A stretch of 64,000 nucleotides of DNA, from NCBI GenBank assembly GCA_039881145.1, contig JAYKKI010000095.1, forward strand, positions 7,988,501 through 8,052,500, read 5' to 3'. A program made the translations under genes and the position numbers. Below the pieces are notes generated by a model. That model ran no database searches. It was not told the origin of the DNA and worked only from the letters and a program-made list of their open reading frames with translations. This stretch comes from Druceiella hillmani (lineage: Eukaryota; Arthropoda; Insecta; Lepidoptera; Hepialidae). Of the stretch, positions 48,913-59,056 are shown in pieces (within the stretch, counting starts at the first letter, position 1; every line of letters starts with the position of its first letter).

Positions 48913-50658
48913 TTCAAAGAAATAAAGAAGAATTAATATAGCTACCAGGAAAATATTTATACAGCCATTTTGTCGTTTTTTCAGAAACTACGCCATTAAA
49001 AGGCAGTTCCTTATAACTACACTGTTGATATTATTTTTATTCTCCTTTCCTATATAATAATCGGTTTAGATTTGTTTTTAATGTTCAATTATGTTTATTG
49101 ATATTCTGTTACGAAAATTATTTTGGAACTAAATGTCCTAATTTATTGAGAAATATTGATTTAATGATAATTAGTTTTCCATTTAGAACCATGTGTGAAA
49201 CATTCCTAAAATTGTATGCGTAAATAACTACATCACTTGAAGATTTATTGAAAAATGTAAGTTTATATATGAATAATATGCTAAAAATACTGCATATACA
49301 TACAGTGAACACTTACGATTAGTAACTCAAGTAATTTTTTGCCGGATATTCATTTTTGGGGGAAAGAACATAATGCATAGGCAGAATATATAAATTGTGA
49401 CGACAAATGTAATGTAAGTAAAACGTAAATTAAACAGTCTATGCAAAAGAAGTATTCAGTAAGTTCTGAGGAAAGAAATAATTTGCAAACATCTTGCGAA
49501 TTTAAATTAGAGTATCCACCTGCAGAAAAATTGGGGTAGCCATTATTTTGGAAGTTTCCAAAGAACGAAAAAATTAAATTAATTATTTTAGAGTATTATT
49601 CAGGGAAGTGTATATTTTATAAATATGAAGCATAATAAGCTTAATAACATGTAACATAAAATTAAGAGAATAATTAATATTTTTCCAAAACTGGTAGAAG
49701 ATAGGAAGTGGTGGAGAAGGAATAGGTGTTATTTTTCACAGATTTACAATTACTAGAAATTCTAATGGCGTCAAGACTTGTGAGTACAGGCTGAATTTGA
49801 TTTATTTCCTCCTTCTCTATAATTTGTGGTTTTCAACAGGTTCATTATACAATTTATTTTTACCAATTTGACGTTCTCGTATTAAATTCGTAATATTCTT
49901 AAACGTCATAATTTTAGTAATAGTCATAGGGACATCTTCCCACGATAACATCCAGTTAATGTATTTCATTGTTTCCCTCAAATTGCAGATATTTTATCAA
50001 GGCTGGATGACTGGTTTTATACAATGGAATACCATCTATCTGATTATTTTGACAGTGGTCTGCGCATTTTGCGAAAATTTGGTTTTAGAATTTCGTAAAT
50101 TGGAAATAAACATAATCATGTTGAAACTTATACCAGATATGAGTGAGTATTAAGATTTTTTAGAAATTTAATATCTATTTATGAATAACTTAGGAATTGT
50201 TTTTTATCTGTGAGTTTACCAATAACAGTCTATAGGGACATAGTAAACGTGCTGTTTTTAATAGTTTAACATTTGACTCGTTAATATTTCATAAAGTACA
50301 CAAGTTGAGGAAAAGAAAAATTTTATATCACATAATAAATTTTGAGCATTATATTGCCAGCGCGGCGAATGAAATATTTGAATTCTGCTATATCAGTACG
50401 TCGCCTTCATGTGTCTTTATTGTAATTAATTTTGTGTTTAAAATGTATTGTCCACATGAATAAATTATGTCTCGATTTTTAGGTCCGGATCTGAACGATG
50501 TAATGGACACGCTTCAAGAAATCGTCCAAAGGGGTGACAAGGGCGTCTTCACCGTGTGTCATCTTTTCGATTTGAGAATGTCACTGCTACCGAAATTTAT
50601 CAATTTAATCATATCTTATTTAATCGTTGCATCTCAATTATCTGGTTTGCAGCACTGA
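44922..50658 (+). CDS. Gustatory receptor (7tm_7 family), four exons
   Basis: Predicted chemosensory seven-transmembrane channel of the insect gustatory receptor family. Coding exons join(44922..45791, 45880..45957, 49989..50142, 50483..50658), 425 aa. Splice sites are CAG/GTAACA, TTTCAG/ATG, GGA/GTAAGT, TTGCAG/ATA, ATGA/GTGAGT and TTTTAG/GT; phases are 0, 0 and 1, and every join stays open. Hydrophobic helices: LVILFFIFFVYF, YFLSFIIMCFLVTFDI, TFFVIFYIILISLLY, IILLAHFSAMASSLEMVLM, exon 2 (MITIFSFSMFGIQ), exon 3 (YLIILTVVCAF) and exon 4 (FINLIISYLIVASQ). The last contains SYLIVASQL, matching the family TYxxxxxQF signature with Ser and Leu substitutions. The start is uncertain: Met36 (45027) would give 390 aa with a more usual N-terminus. 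The ligand cannot be inferred. No stops or frameshifts were seen, so it may be functional. Confidence 0.85.
46848..47159 (+). repeat. Dispersed repeat, copy B
   Basis: Same family and orientation as 6656..6957; it carries AATCATAATTTCAAGGTACA and ends with AATGAGTCAACTACCGTATT. Confidence 0.8.
48303..48368. repeat. (TA)n microsatellite
   Basis: TA run of more than 50 bases with one CATA interruption, in gustatory receptor intron 2. Confidence 0.95.
48878..48910. repeat. (TA)n microsatellite
   Basis: TA run of about 32 bases in gustatory receptor intron 2. Confidence 0.95.
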
Positions 50659-50685
50659 ATACATATCATCGATATATTCGTTAGC

Positions 50686-50691
50686 AATAAA
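50686..50691 (+). promoter_or_regulatory. Poly(A) signal of the gustatory receptor gene
   Basis: AATAAA 28 bases after the stop codon, well placed for 3' end formation. Confidence 0.55.
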
Positions 50692-51179
50692 AATGATTGT
50701 AATCCGTGCTCAAAGTTTATGTCGACAATATAATTTTTATGTCTATAAGCTAATATCACTGTAATATGAATTGGTAATATTGGTATAAATGACTGTAACA
50801 TGAATTCGTAATATTTTAACTTACAGGAGTGAATTTTTTAATACTCGTTGATATGAGGATTTGTATGATTAAATATGTGTTGAATTAAATATCGCTGGTC
50901 ATACTGTGATTAAGTTTGCGATTTGCGCTACTTCATATTTAACTATTCCGTATTGAATATATTTAGCATACGTACGTTTGTAGAAATTCATTCTTCGCAA
51001 TTAAATGAAACTATGTGATGTAGTATTATTTCTACTTTATTTAATTCCACGATCTAGGTTTCGTTATATGACTACATCTTCAGGTGGGCAATTAGCAAAG
51101 ATAATACGAGACCACGTTCAACAGTTGACCCTGATAAATTTAGTTTATGAATCTTTACATTGATGTAAACATTTTAAGG

Positions 51180-51560
51180 TGTTCAGTTTATTAAGTGAAA
51201 AATATGGCCCTTTTAAGCATATATTTTGGTGCTCATACTCTCATCAAAACATATAGGTTATATCCCATCGACTTACAAACTTGAGAGTCGACATAATGGG
51301 AGGTCTTATAGCACAAGTAGATGTAAAAATTTAAAAATAAATAATTTTAGTAATTCTAAGTGCAGTTATATATATTTTTTCAAAACAGTAACCTATTAAA
51401 GATATTGTAGGTAGTATAGTTTTGTAATAAAAAATTCAAAATTTTGTTAATAATTTAATGGAGATATTATGTATCATTAACTATTTGTAAATGCCTAAAT
51501 ATGCACAGAATTCTCATAGCTCAAACTTTATTCCTGTTCAACAGGTTCTTTTTAATCGCA
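51180..51560 (+). repeat. Interspersed repeat family, diverged copy 1
   Basis: Resembles the units at 53570 and 55260. It shares an AAATATGGCCCTTTTAAGCATA opening, a CTTGAGAGTCGACATAATGGG block, a TAACTATTTGTAAATGCCTAA block and the ending CAGAATTCTCATAGCTC. Diverged; no coding capacity. Confidence 0.55.
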
Positions 51561-51870
51561 ATATTTCATAAAATTTTCATTTTAACAGAAAGGAAAATCA
51601 TTGATATATTTTTCAAAAATATCCCGACCGAATAACCTTTACACCTTCTAAATACTGTAAGTTAAACTTTTGTAATAAATGTATCGATTCCTTTTAGTAA
51701 AATCAGTTTTCAAAATCAGCGTTTCCGACTGGTTCTGTTTACCTGTGAATAAAATTCAAATCATTTTTGTAATTAAGAAAGATAAAAATCGACAAAGTGC
51801 CAGGTACAATTTCCAATAAGAAAGAGGAGCGCATCATCTTCACAAGAATGTGAGGGTTATTTGTATTTCG

Positions 51871-52016
51871 AAATTTATTCGTTGATAATAATGTGGCAAT
51901 TGTAGGTTTTGTTAGTCAAAAATTTGATTGATAAATTTATTCGTTGATAATAATGTCGCAATTGTAGGTTTTGTTAGGCAAAGATTTGATTGATAAATTT
52001 GTTCGTTGAGAAAATT
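51871..52016 (+). repeat. Tandem repeat, 62 bp, about 2.3 copies
   Basis: AAATTTATTCGTTGATAATA starts at 51871 and 51933, with a third partial unit at 51995. Each full unit contains CAATTGTAGGTTTTGTTAG. Confidence 0.85.
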
Positions 52017-52661
52017 ATTTTAATCTGTGCTCAAAATATATATCAACGATATATAATTGATGACTGTAAGCTGTTATGGTTGTAACGTAAATATGGAGTG
52101 ATTTTAATTCAAGTGTTATTATATATTCTAATCAACATGCGTGAATATTTTTATTACTCCTCGATATGAGGATTGTAATCTTTAATTATATGTTTTTTTA
52201 AAAGATTTTATTAATCCAAAAATTTGATAATAGTTTTATAACACGGCAGACTATTTGTACTGTCGATAGCAGTAATGATATTTTAGCTACGAAACATTTC
52301 TCTCATTACCTACATATTTTTTCACCATCGACTGTTTCCAAAAGTGGCTTTCATAGCACTTTTTGCAAAAGAACAGACTGATATAAGGGTATTCATGTAT
52401 AACGATATAATGCAAATAAAGAAAGAAAACCTAAAACGATACATTATGAATAAAGACATCACGAAATTTTACATTTCTAAAGATTTCACAAAACATTCAG
52501 AACGATATGAAGTTAGGTACTATGCAAGGAAAGAAAACTAATTAGCAGATACAAAAGAAAATGAGTCCCCTCGCAAATATTTTCCACAATATATAATGTC
52601 TCTTATTTTGAAAAACAATATATACCTGTGAATATGTAATTCTGGGTATATGACTTTATAT

Positions 52662-52832
52662 CTTTAATCTAATTACCGTGCGGGTACATACCGCCTTTAA
52701 TCTAATTACCGTGCGGGTACATATCGCCTTTAATCTAATTACCGTGCGGGTACATATCGCCTTTAATCTATTTACCGTGCGGGTACATACCGCCTTTAAT
52801 CTAATTACCGTGCGGGTACATAGCGCCTTTTA
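52662..52832 (+). repeat. Tandem repeat, 33 bp, five copies
   Basis: Unit CTTTAATCTAATTACCGTGC plus GGGTACATA(C/T)CGC, with starts at 52662, 52695, 52728, 52761 and 52794 and a partial sixth at 52827. The copies are almost identical. The 33-base period keeps frame, but no ORF contains the array. Confidence 0.95.
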
Positions 52833-53569
52833 AATCTTTATGTTTTATAAAGAGTTCGTCATTGTTATTATCAAAAATAAATTGAAGCGCAAAAATAAAT
52901 TGTTTCTTAACTGATGCAGTAGCGTGGATGTTGACATTAATAGATTAGATTGTACTTAATTTAATTGAATGTAAAATTAAACTGACAAGGACTTTATGAT
53001 AAACTTTAATAAATTCATCAATTGACAACAGATAGCCGTAGACGTTGTCTACGACTATATGTTGTCAATTAATCTGTTTTGTTATAAAAATACGTAAATC
53101 AATGAAGAACTGCAACTATTTCTTAAATATACTTCTGGTAGCATCTAAGCAGAGAAGTCGATTCATTAAAGAAAAGTATCAGCTCTGTGCGTAGAGCGAT
53201 ACCGAAGTATTTCTCTATTACATTACGCATAGACCAGGTTGGATTTTTATCGTGGTGTTTGCAGATTTGATGTTAATACTGGCACTAGTAATGTGGCTGG
53301 CAATGACAGTAGTAAATTTGACTTTAGTTGCAGTTTTCACTGGGTTATACATGATCTCTTCATAATTAATTGTATATTGTATTCCTGAATATGTTATCAT
53401 TTCGTATGTAAAGAGTTTACCTCTTAACGTCACTATATTCCATCACCATGTAGTATTTAGGGATTCCTACCCAAAAAAAACGAAACCTTTATAAGTTAAG
53501 TTTTTCTCGGAAATCCTTCAATGTAGAAACTAGAAACTAGAAATATGGCATAATGGTATGATAAAGTAT

Positions 53570-54352
53570 TTTTTACTCGCATAGTATTTATTGACACTGT
53601 ATAAAATCTACATTATTTTAATGCAATTTGAGCTGAATAAGCTGAAAGAAAATATGATAACAGTGTTATATCGTATTTAGTAAGTGGGAAAATATCTTAT
53701 AAAACTAGAAACTACACAACAATGATAGTTCATAGGGCTCCTCACCTAAACTGAAAAAAAGGTTCCTGAGCTTACAAGTTGACGTCCGCCCGTCTGTCTG
53801 CCAAAGCCCTTTTTGTCCAGACACAGCTTGAGATATCAAGTTGAAATCTATTGTACACTGAGGCTATCCTTACATAACTGTAATTTTTTTTTGGTTCACG
53901 CAACAAAAGGGTTGACCATTTTTTTTATTTGTACATAGCATATTTTTTTTTATTTGTACAATAATTTTATTCACTGGGCATCAAGATTTATAATGTACTT
54001 TCGGTCGACCTACTATCTTGAAAGTCGGCGTAGTGGGGGATCTTACAGTACCAGTAAAGGGTTAGATTCAAAAGTTAACTATTTCCAATTCTACGTGGCA
54101 TTATATATTGTTATTATTAGTATATCTTTACGCCTTTCCGTATAGTAGGCAACATTTTACGTTGATAACAATTAATATATGTAAATAGTTTAATTAGGAA
54201 CACCCTCTCATATCCTCAAATATTTATAAGCATCTGAACGTATACGGAATTTTTGCAAGGTGAGTTATACTCGTGCTCGGCAGATTCCTTTTTGTTTTTT
54301 TTTAAAGCAACAACGTTTTTAACTACAACACATTTATTTTGCTATTATTTTA
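53570..54352 (+). repeat. Interspersed repeat family, copy 2
   Basis: About 780 bp, collinear with 55260..55870 but with extra sequence in the middle (about 53700-53930). Landmarks are GAATAAGCTGAAAGAAAATA, TTATTCACTGGGCAT, TATCTTGAAAGTCGGCG, TCTACGTGGCATTATATATT and ACAACGTTTTTAACTACAAC. Confidence 0.8.
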
Positions 54353-54356
54353 TTCT

Positions 54357-54361
54357 ACATA

Positions 54362-54439
<78 letters not shown>
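54357..54439. repeat. (TA)n microsatellite
   Basis: About 80 bases of TA with one CATA interruption, directly after the interspersed repeat copy. Confidence 0.95.
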
Positions 54440-54440
<1 letters not shown>

Positions 54441-55259
54441 CTTTAGGTAATGAAGACGGGTTCATAGTGAAAAAAAGAAAAGTATTTTTCAGTCAATTCT
54501 AATATTGATGAAAGCGGATGTAACAAGAATGAAATCGCGAAATTTATTATTTGTCAACACTTCACACAAGAAGTCAAAAACTCTTTAAAATCGATAAGTT
54601 ATTTATTAAAAAATAGAATGCGCCACAAATAATTTCTAGTAACGCGATGTATTTTATGTCACTAGCAAAATTACGAAGAATCCAATCACACCTGGAAAAT
54701 AAAAATCTTTGCAGTCGTTGTGCACTTACATCTCTCAACTAGACATTACCATTAATATAACCAGAGTTCAAGATATTGCAGTTCCCATCTAGGTTTGCCT
54801 CAATTTGACTGTAAACAAATCTCGTGTAAAGTTATCGATGCCGTGAGGGATTGACTTAGAAGAGGACGATCAAACGAGGGTCCGACTTTAGAGTGATGAG
54901 AAGTTTTTAGACTAAAAAGGGAATGTGTTAGTGGTGTGTTTATTGGCAAATATCTTAATGTATGATTGTAGTCTACGTGGATAAAGTGTAGAACAAATAA
55001 TTCATGTATTTAGTATCCGGCCAATATAATGAGTGAATGAAAATAAGAACCAACTATTGGGCATAAAATTGTAATGGTTTCGATTAATTAGTTTAGGTAT
55101 AAAGGTACCTTCCAAGTGTAAACGAAATTCGTGAATAGCATTGAGTTTAAAAGTTATCTATATCAGACTATTGCACAATTATTAATGTTACTGATGGTTT
55201 TATGATTGACACAATTAGCATTGAAAAATGTAATACACAATCATTTGTAATTTGACATT
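54440..55259. other. Gap between repeat copies
   Basis: No gene or repeat recognised. Confidence 0.45.
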
Positions 55260-55870
55260 TTACTCGCGTATTATTTATTGATACTCTATGAAATCAACTT
55301 TATTTTAATGCAATTTTAGCTGAATAGGCTAAAAGAAAATATAATAACAGTGTTATGTCGTATTTAGATAGTGGAAAAATATCATATATAACACGCAACA
55401 AAAAGGTGTGGCCCTTTGAAGCATATTTTTTTCATTCATACTATAAATTTATTCACTGGGCATTAAGACTTATAGGCTACTTTCGGTCGATCTACTATCT
55501 TGAAAGTCGGCGAAGGGGTGGGATCTTAAAGGACCAATAAAGGGATAGATCCAAAAGTTAACTATTTCTAATTCTACGTGGCATTATATATTGTTATAAT
55601 TAGTAAATCTTTACGCCTTTGAAAGGTACAGTAGGCAATATGTTTTACGTTGTTAACAATTATTATATGTAAGTAGTTTGATTAGAAACATGTTATGTGC
55701 CCTGAAATGTTTATAAGCATTACGTGCCATCCAATATTTATAAGCATGTGAACGTGTACGGAATCTTGGTAATGTGAGTTGTACTTGTATTTTACAGGAT
55801 CCCTTTTGTTTTTTTTTAATGCAACAACGTTTTTAACTACAACATATTTATTTTGCTATTAATTTCTTCC
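55260..55870 (+). repeat. Interspersed repeat family, copy 3
   Basis: Collinear with 53570..54352, sharing all landmarks listed there. It has an extra repeat of the ATTTATAAGCAT phrase near 55710-55745. Confidence 0.8.
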
Positions 55871-57577
55871 ATCAAAAATACAATGACATTTCATACAAAT
55901 GGTACCTTATACACATGACTTTTTGAAATTTGTCGATAACAATGTATATTTGATACAAATTTGACATTTAAATAACTTAATATTATTTTGTTATTTTCAG
56001 CAATTCCTACTAAACTCGGACAAAAGGGCACATTTATGGAAACACTTTGGTGTTCTTTCGTCTGTCGGTCACTGATTATTATAGACTATTTGACGTCGAA
56101 AATTGATGTAGGAAACGGTGGCTCAATTGAAAATTTTAAGTAAAATAATTTTTATGTTACTTTTGGTACTTGACGCCGTCGTATTTAGCGAAGTAAAAAG
56201 TTTTTTCTTTCAACACCGTCATGTGGCGTATCAGACAAAGCTTGTTAATTTGACTACATATAATTAATACTAAATTCATCACTTTCTGTCAATATTAATA
56301 TTATTCCATATTTACTGAGAAAAATACTCAAAAATTAGTGAAAACACTTGAAAATTGGAGGAAAGAATTGAAGAGGAAAAGGTTGAAAAAAATTCATGTG
56401 ACTTAAAATTCAGGAACAATAATCCACTGAAGATTTTATTTTGTGTAACAATTGCTGGTCACATTTGAATAGTATCGAGTGTTAACATTGTGGTGAAATA
56501 TTCGTTTATTAAGATGCATTCATCATTTAATTGTATTGTGGATGGATAAAACACGATTTACGCAGTTTATATACATTACTACTCGCGAATTATAATTATT
56601 AATATTACTAGTGAAATCTGCCAAGATGAAAAGAAGAAATGTTTGTTGAATTCGCCAGAAGTACATTACAAATATATGATGTAGTTTGAGGAAATAAAGA
56701 TTGTTATAAAGAAAACAAACCAAGTTAAGGCCGTATTTATACTCTTCTAGCCTACAAATTTAGAAAAGTATAAATACGGCAGCTATAATGTACGGCCAAC
56801 CGGAAATAAAATTTCCGATTTTCATGCAATTATTTTCAAGCTGGCCGCCGGATAACGAGAAGTGTAAACGACCAACTATAATTGGTCTAATGATCGACAG
56901 GGGAAATAGAAAAACCAATATTTAATATTTCAAGGTATACGTCCCACAAAAATCGCTCCTTAAAAATATATCGTAGCTACTATAATCAATTTCCTCCGAC
57001 CCAATTTGACTTATTCAAAACGCGACTATGAAGAAAATGATAGAACTATGACTAAAAACACGCTAATAGAGACGAAAGAATGATGTGGGCAACGGGAGCT
57101 TCCTTAGGTATGCGTTGATTCGTTGGAAATGCGGTCACAGACTTTCTTCCATAACAGTCAGGAGTTGACGTTCGTCGACTCACTACTTATTTGAATTAAA
57201 CTACAAAAAGATATCATTTGCGTTGAGCATAACGCCGCTGGTGCGCATGAGGCAGCAGCCGTACGATTGCTATTCTTACCGTTCATTACAATGTAACGGA
57301 TGCTTCAAATACCCTTACAGTTTTTAAATGTTCGTCCCAAAACTTTTATTATTTTATTTTACTTCGTAATTTTTCTGTTAGGCCAATACCTTTTCAAATC
57401 GCAAGACTATTTACAATTGTACGTGGCAATAATTGTGTACTGAACATTGCCGACAGTCAAATCGCAGAGCTACCGAGTTACCCGGACCCGGCCACCGGAT
57501 CCAGTTACCTAATACTGTCGTCGTTAACTAGTGTGAAAAAACGTTCGTTGGTCTGATTATTTTAAATAATTTACAGC
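55871..57577. other. Gap with a MITE-like hairpin
   Basis: No supported gene. CCGTATTTATAC at 56731..56742 is perfectly inverted at 56768..56779, forming a hairpin with a 25-base loop. An ORF after TTTTCAG at 56000 (about 47 codons) matches nothing I know. Confidence 0.45.
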
Positions 57578-57592
57578 TGTCATAAGCGGCTG
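57578..57592 (+). repeat. Target-site duplication, left copy
   Basis: TGTCATAAGCGGCTG, identical to 62171..62185 on the other side of the LINE. Confidence 0.85.
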
Positions 57593-57696
57593 ACTGAATA
57601 TTTGGTCGACCCCATATATAAGGACCAAATCTTACTTTCTGTCGCTACACCTATTTTAATTTTTTTTGGTAAGGACTTTTCTATCTTGTCTGGTTA

Positions 57697-59056
57697 ATGA
57701 GTGACAGAGGTGAATCTCCTGATAAAGGGGGAAAGAGGTTGAGATCTGAGAGTCCTACTCCATCGACGAGGAAAATATTGGTAGATGAGGACACTATCCA
57801 TAGCCAAAGCCGTCATGGAGGCCTTGAGTAAATCTCGGGAGGAGGAACCCAGGACTTCCTCGAGAATTAGCCACCTTGAGGAGGAAGAGGAACACCTGGA
57901 GACAGAGGATGACTCCACGGCATACATGTCCCCCCCTTCGGCTACCAAAGTCCAAGGGGGCGAAGCGCTCTCCCCCCAAGAACGGAGCACTGAGCAGACG
58001 GAGTCGGTGATCTCGGCTCTAAATGAGAGAAATAATATTGCCTGTGCGTCCACGCGATTATCTGGGCTCGTAAAAGACCGAATTATGAAGTTGACCTCCT
58101 TCGTGATTGCCCAAGTGGCCCGCCTTGGGGAAGGTCACACCCACTTGAGAGGGGAGTTGAAACTGGCCATTGCAGAGAAGAATTTGGCACGGAAAGAAGT
58201 TGCCACACAAAGATCATCACTATCATATAGTGCAGCCCTAACTTCTGACCGCCCACGTTTGGCCACCTCCACCATTAAGGAGAAAATACCGGTGGTGCAG
58301 AAAGACCCGCAGCCCACCCCAAAACCTGTTTTTGTATTTGATACAAACAAAGATAAGCCCAGGACCAGTAAGGAGTTGCTTGAAGAACTCCAAAAGGAAA
58401 TCAAGCCCAAGTTCCTGGGTATCAAAATTAATAGGACTGCACCCATAAGAAATGGTGGAGTGGTCATTGAGGCAAGGAACGCGGACAGTGCCAAAAAACT
58501 GCACCAGGCCGCTTCCAAGATTAAAGGAATAAAAATCGAGGAAAAACGTGAAAAACTCCCCTCCATCATCATTTATGATGTACCCAAGGAGATCACCAAT
58601 GACGATTTCACCAAGTTCCTCAAAGAGGAAAATTTGAGTGACTTCCCCGTTGAGGAGGTCAACAAACTAAGAGTAAATGCCCGGATATCTCGAGTCGGCA
58701 ACAAGAATTTTGTTGTGGAGTTGCCGCAACCTATGAGGGAGCGTCTACTGAGGGAGGGCCACGTCTTCTTTCAGTGGACGTCCTTCCGAGTGGCAGATTA
58801 TATGCAGGTGATAAGGTGCTTCCGTTGCCACCTTTATGGGCATGTCGCCAAACACTGCAAAGACGAGCAGTTTTGCAACAAACGTACGAAAAAGGGGCAT
58901 GATGGTAAGGACTGCCCCAGTGTACCGGAGGTTGAGACCTGTGTCATCTGCACAAGGTTCAAGAAAGAAGCAGGACACCGCGTCGGCACTGATGCCTCCC
59001 CTAAATTCAGGGCTGCACTTGAAAGAACGTTGAGGCAGACGGTTTATAACCAGTAA
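57697..59056 (+). pseudogene. R1-clade LINE ORF1 (gag-like), frameshifted
   Basis: The likely start ATG is at 57697 (MSDRGESPDKGGKRLRSESP); after a frameshift near 57770-57800 the protein continues in the frame that runs to TAA 59054-59056. It has an acidic region with EEEEEH, a PTPKPVFVFDTNKDKPRTSK linker, an RRM-like central part (IIIYDVPKEITNDDF) and a C-terminal zinc-knuckle set. CFRCHLYGHVAKHC (58817-58858) is an intact CCHC; the next, CNKRTKKGHDGKDC, has lost its second Cys to Arg; the third, CVICTRFKKEAGHRVGTDAS, lacks the final Cys. It would bind element RNA. Two long minus-strand open frames here are only antisense shadows. Confidence 0.8.

Larger units (their letters stand above)
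45958..49988 (+). other. Large intron 2 of the gustatory receptor
   Basis: Four-kb intron holding the dispersed repeat copy at 46848..47159 and two (TA)n tracts; nothing else recognised. Confidence 0.7.

Noticed and set aside
52344..52541. 65-codon lysine-rich frame downstream of the receptor
   Set aside because: AT-rich composition alone explains it; no splice context or motif.
57694..58572. Two long minus-strand open frames (119 and 145 codons) opposite the LINE ORF1
   Set aside because: They lie wholly antisense to a recognised gag-like ORF in GC-richer DNA, where stop codons are rarer; they show no motif of their own.
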